A stretch of 64,000 nucleotides of DNA, from contig JACGWO010000006.1 in assembly GCA_034509735.1 (NCBI GenBank), forward strand, positions 13,159,001-13,223,000. Direction: 5' to 3'. Shown here piece by piece: positions 63,564-64,000 of this stretch. The stretch is from Sesamum alatum. Its lineage: Eukaryota > Streptophyta > Magnoliopsida > Lamiales > Pedaliaceae. The translations under genes and the position numbers were made by a program. The notes under the pieces are model-generated. The model was not told the DNA's origin. It ran no database searches and worked only from the letters and a program-made list of their open reading frames with translations. Numbering within the stretch: position 1 is the first letter of the stretch; every line of letters starts with the position of its first letter.

Positions 63564-63770
63564 TCATAGGTGGTGTGGATTAGCTTTAGAGGGAAGACAC
63601 TTGTGTTCGTACCGTGAACAACAATTAAAAGCAGTTCCGTTTTGACGTTCCACCATTTTTAAGGTAAGGTCATTCTTGAGAAAGTTCAAGTTACCAACAT
63701 CAATCGGAGAGCTAGAATGGTTGGTTTCTCTTAACCATTCAATTGACATCCTTTTATGCATGAGATCCAC
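63564..63770 (-). other. LTR tail region, noncoding
   Basis: The minus-strand open frame here lies wholly within the LTR and has no protein-family features; recorded only as part of the LTR. Confidence 0.5.
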
Positions 63771-63881
63771 ATCATAATAGCAACGAGATGGGCGATTTGA
63801 TCGCTAATTTAATATTGTTTTCTAATTAAAATTTTAATTTTCGCTGCATTTAACGTCTCGGGGCTTATACGAAGCTAACAG

Positions 63882-63893
63882 TGGTATCAGAGC
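63882..63893 (+). promoter_or_regulatory. Primer binding site, tRNA-iMet
   Basis: TGGTATCAGAGC, an exact consensus match, one base after the LTR end. The leader continues to the window edge (63894-64000) without a gene. Confidence 0.9.
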
Positions 63894-64000
63894 CCGGTCA
63901 TGCAAGTCAATTGAATTTATTTTGGTTTGATGTGATTTAATCGGATAAAATTGCTTAATGATTTAATTTTATGTGTTAATCTCTTGATGTGTTGAATTTA

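Larger units (their letters stand above)
61603..63880 (+). mobile_element. 5' LTR of a further copia element (2278 bp, complete)
   Basis: Starts TGTTAGAATAAG and ends GAAGCTAACA, so the termini TGTTAG/CTAACA are perfectly inverted. The primer site follows one base later. A TATA box (TATAAAA) lies at 63303-63309. It is inserted in the gypsy integrase. The five bases before it (61598-61602) should be repeated after the unseen 3' LTR. It shares conserved modules with the other LTRs in the window but is a separate family. Confidence 0.9.

Overview
This is a plant nuclear genome window, almost certainly eudicot. It holds intron-containing genes with GT-AG splice sites, Ty1/copia and Ty3/gypsy LTR retrotransposons, an integrated plant pararetrovirus (Caulimoviridae), CACTA- and Mutator-type MITEs, SINE-like repeats and an organelle-derived insert. 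I cannot name the species. Only two ordinary host genes are supported: a small plastid-type membrane protein at 49136-50475 (+) and UMP synthase at 51921-56739 (-). Nearly everything else is mobile or viral DNA.

1-20383 is a three-level copia nest. Element C (3' part of pol, then a broken LTR at 18971-20383) was split by element A (5' LTR 1-1943, leader, gag/pol 11886-15939, 3' LTR 15956-17923). The leader of A was split in turn by minus-strand element B (2371-9995), which is bounded by a perfect 5-bp duplication, GGCGG. The LTR pairs agree with this order: A differs by about 5% over the first 300 bases, and B by about 1% over 611 bases. 20384-22144 looks like organelle DNA, with half of a plastid-type trnN and the start of plastid atpF. 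It is followed by a 500-N gap.

22645-33680 is an endogenous pararetrovirus. One 8.3-kb unit carries a leader with tRNA-Met primer site, movement protein, a small ORF, a coiled-coil ORF, coat protein with zinc knuckle, protease/RT/RNase H, and two 3' ORFs. It also carries a G-box/TATA promoter. A second partial copy follows, with an intact movement-protein ORF. After it comes a 304-bp spacer and an 819-bp inverted copy of the movement-protein region. The viral promoter at 30681 therefore reads into a natural hairpin. This is the most interesting structure in the window. It could be a host source of antiviral small RNA, but an assembly fold-back must be excluded.

33681-49000 is AT-rich intergenic DNA with a CACTA transposase fragment, MITEs (two with exact target duplications), SINE-like pieces and a degenerate copia LTR. 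49000-56900 holds the two convergent host genes; UMP synthase has seven exons and carries a Mutator-type MITE in intron 3. 57076-61597 is the 3' end of a minus-strand Tat-lineage gypsy element: an integrase remnant, a 30-bp tandem array, an antisense Transposase_28-like ORF and an LTR. A further copia element, with a complete 2278-bp LTR and primer site, interrupts it at 61603 and runs off the window.
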